DNA from: Saprospiraceae bacterium
GTDB lineage: Bacteria > Bacteroidota > Bacteroidia > Chitinophagales > Saprospiraceae
DNA: 6,478 nt
NCBI GenBank assembly: GCA_023300255.1
Contig: JALZWC010000027.1
Location: 1-6,478 of the forward strand
Direction of reading: 5' to 3'
Both the position numbers and the translations under genes were made by a program. Of the stretch, positions 5,315 through 6,478 are shown in pieces (positions within the stretch are counted from its first letter, which is position 1; each line of letters starts with the position of its first letter). A model generated the notes under the pieces. The model did no database searches. It worked only from the letters and a program-made list of their open reading frames with translations, and was not told where the DNA came from.

Positions 5315-6478
5315 ATGAAAAAGAAAGACCTTCAAGTATTATCTTATACTGCGCTCCAAGATTTACCAGAAGCTGTATTATGGTTTGATAAGGCTGCTAA
5401 TATTTTTGAAGTCAATAAGGTAGCTTGTGAAAATTGGGGTTATACAAGAGAAGAGTTTTTACAACTAACAATTTTTGATGTAAATCCCACTATGAGTTCG
5501 AAAATATGGGACGCACATTGGGCCGCTAAGCAAAAAGATTCTTCTACTTTTGAAAGTAGTCATCGGAGAAAAGATGGGGTAGTTTTTCCTGTGGATATAA
5601 CTGATATTTTCGTTGAATTAGGCGGCGTAACTTATAGTTGTGCGATCGTTCGAAATATTACGGAAAGGAAGGAAGCTAATCGTATTGAACGTTTATCTGA
5701 TTTTACCATTCAAAAGGCTGGAGATAGTATTTTTTGGATATCCCCAAAAGGATTGATTAAGCAAGTAAATGAAAAGGCTTGTAATCGCTACGGATATACC
5801 AAAGAAGAATTTCTTCAAATGAATATTAGAGAATTATATGAAGATGGGGCAGCACTAGATCTAGAGAAGATATGGACTCAACTAAGAGCAGAACGACAAA
5901 TAGTATTAGAGACGGAGCACTATACGAGAGCTAATAGGAAGGTACCAGTAGAAATAAGCTCTCATTATATTAAATTTGAAGAAATCGAATATGCTTGCTC
6001 TATGGTTAGGGATATAGGCGAAAGAAAGCAAAAAGAAGCTGCACTCAGAGGAGCCTTACTAGAAATTAAAGAGCTAAAAGAAAAACTAGAAGCAGAAAAC
6101 AATTATCTACAAGAAGAAATCGAAGTACAAAATAACTTTGGAGAGATTATAAGTAATAGCCCTAAGTTCCGAGTAGTGCTGGATCAGATAGAACAGGTAG
6201 CGGATACTTCTTCTACTGTTTTAATAACGGGAGAAAGCGGTACTGGTAAAGAGTTGATTGCAAGGGCGTTACATCAATTAAGCCGAAGATCGACTCGCCC
6301 AATGATTAAAGTGAACTGTACTACTTTGCCTGCTAATTTGATTGAGAGTGAATTATTTGGTCATGAAAAAGGCGCCTTTACAGGTGCTTTATCTAAGAAG
6401 TTAGGGAAGTTTGAGTTAGCAGATGGCGGCACTTTATTTTTAGATGAGATCGGAGAAATGCCTATTGACTTGCAGCCT
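5315..6478 (+). CDS. Sigma-54-dependent transcriptional activator, PAS-PAS-AAA+ (3' end outside the window)
   Basis: The open frame gives 388 residues and runs off the right edge. The ATG at 5315 is the first after an in-frame TGA at 5291; the leader has no Shine-Dalgarno site. Residues about 8-120 and 128-240 are two PAS domains, each with the pattern VN..AC...GYT.EEFLQ and ending in VR(N/D)I.ERK, so they look like an internal duplication. A charged coiled-coil linker (about 240-272) leads to the AAA+ domain: Walker A GESGTGKE (306-313), the sigma-54-contacting GAFTGA loop (353-358), and Walker B GTLFLDEIGE (372-381). These mark an enhancer-binding ATPase that remodels sigma-54 RNA polymerase. 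There is no response-regulator receiver domain, so control is probably by signal or ligand sensed by PAS, as in FhlA-like or NifL/NtrC-related regulators. The DNA-binding HTH should lie beyond the window. Divergent from the thioredoxin-like gene, it may control that gene and the DUF547-barrel gene. Confidence 0.93.
   Translation, partial: MKKKDLQVLSYTALQDLPEAVLWFDKAANIFEVNKVACENWGYTREEFLQLTIFDVNPTMSSKIWDAHWAAKQKDSSTFESSHRRKDGVVFPVDITDIFVELGGVTYSCAIVRNITERKEANRIERLSDFTIQKAGDSIFWISPKGLIKQVNEKACNRYGYTKEEFLQMNIRELYEDGAALDLEKIWTQLRAERQIVLETEHYTRANRKVPVEISSHYIKFEEIEYACSMVRDIGERKQKEAALRGALLEIKELKEKLEAENNYLQEEIEVQNNFGEIISNSPKFRVVLDQIEQVADTSSTVLITGESGTGKELIARALHQLSRRSTRPMIKVNCTTLPANLIESELFGHEKGAFTGALSKKLGKFELADGGTLFLDEIGEMPIDLQP

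Overview
The window is AT-rich and carries five protein-coding genes. Four lie on the minus strand (150-5132) and one on the plus strand is cut by the right edge (5315-6478). The content suggests the Bacteroidota, with a Saprospiria-like lineage as a guess. Supporting signs are signal peptides ending in A-Q, A-rich leaders without Shine-Dalgarno sites, a single-POTRA Omp85 protein, a DUF547 protein and a PAS-type sigma-54 activator. No phylogenetic marker is present, so the assignment is only moderately firm.

Layout from left to right: 1-149 is non-coding with a 10-bp inverted repeat. 150-1217 (-) encodes a secreted GH113-like glycoside hydrolase. 1218-1455 is a spacer holding a GC-rich REP-like hairpin. 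1456-2715 (-) encodes a BamA/TamA-like outer-membrane protein with one POTRA domain. 2716-3016 is a 301-bp spacer dominated by a long imperfect inverted repeat (about 2787-2960). 3017-4603 (-) encodes an unusual fusion of a DUF547 domain to an outer-membrane beta-barrel. 4604-4793 is a spacer with a candidate sigma-54 promoter. 4794-5132 (-) encodes a small thioredoxin-fold protein with a CARC motif. 5133-5314 is a divergent control region with a second candidate sigma-54 promoter and a palindrome. From 5315 (+) runs a PAS-PAS-AAA+ sigma-54 activator, complete through its Walker B motif before the window ends.

The most interesting reading is regulatory. The two minus-strand genes nearest the activator each have a 16-base element with correct -24/-12 spacing, placed 25-36 nt before the start codon. 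The activator is divergent from them, and a 14-bp palindrome lies at an enhancer-like distance. This suggests a small local sigma-54 regulon in which a PAS-sensed signal turns on a cytoplasmic thioredoxin-like protein and a DUF547/barrel envelope protein. It is an inference from motif matches only. The Omp85-like and GH113 genes show no such promoter and may be unrelated neighbours.
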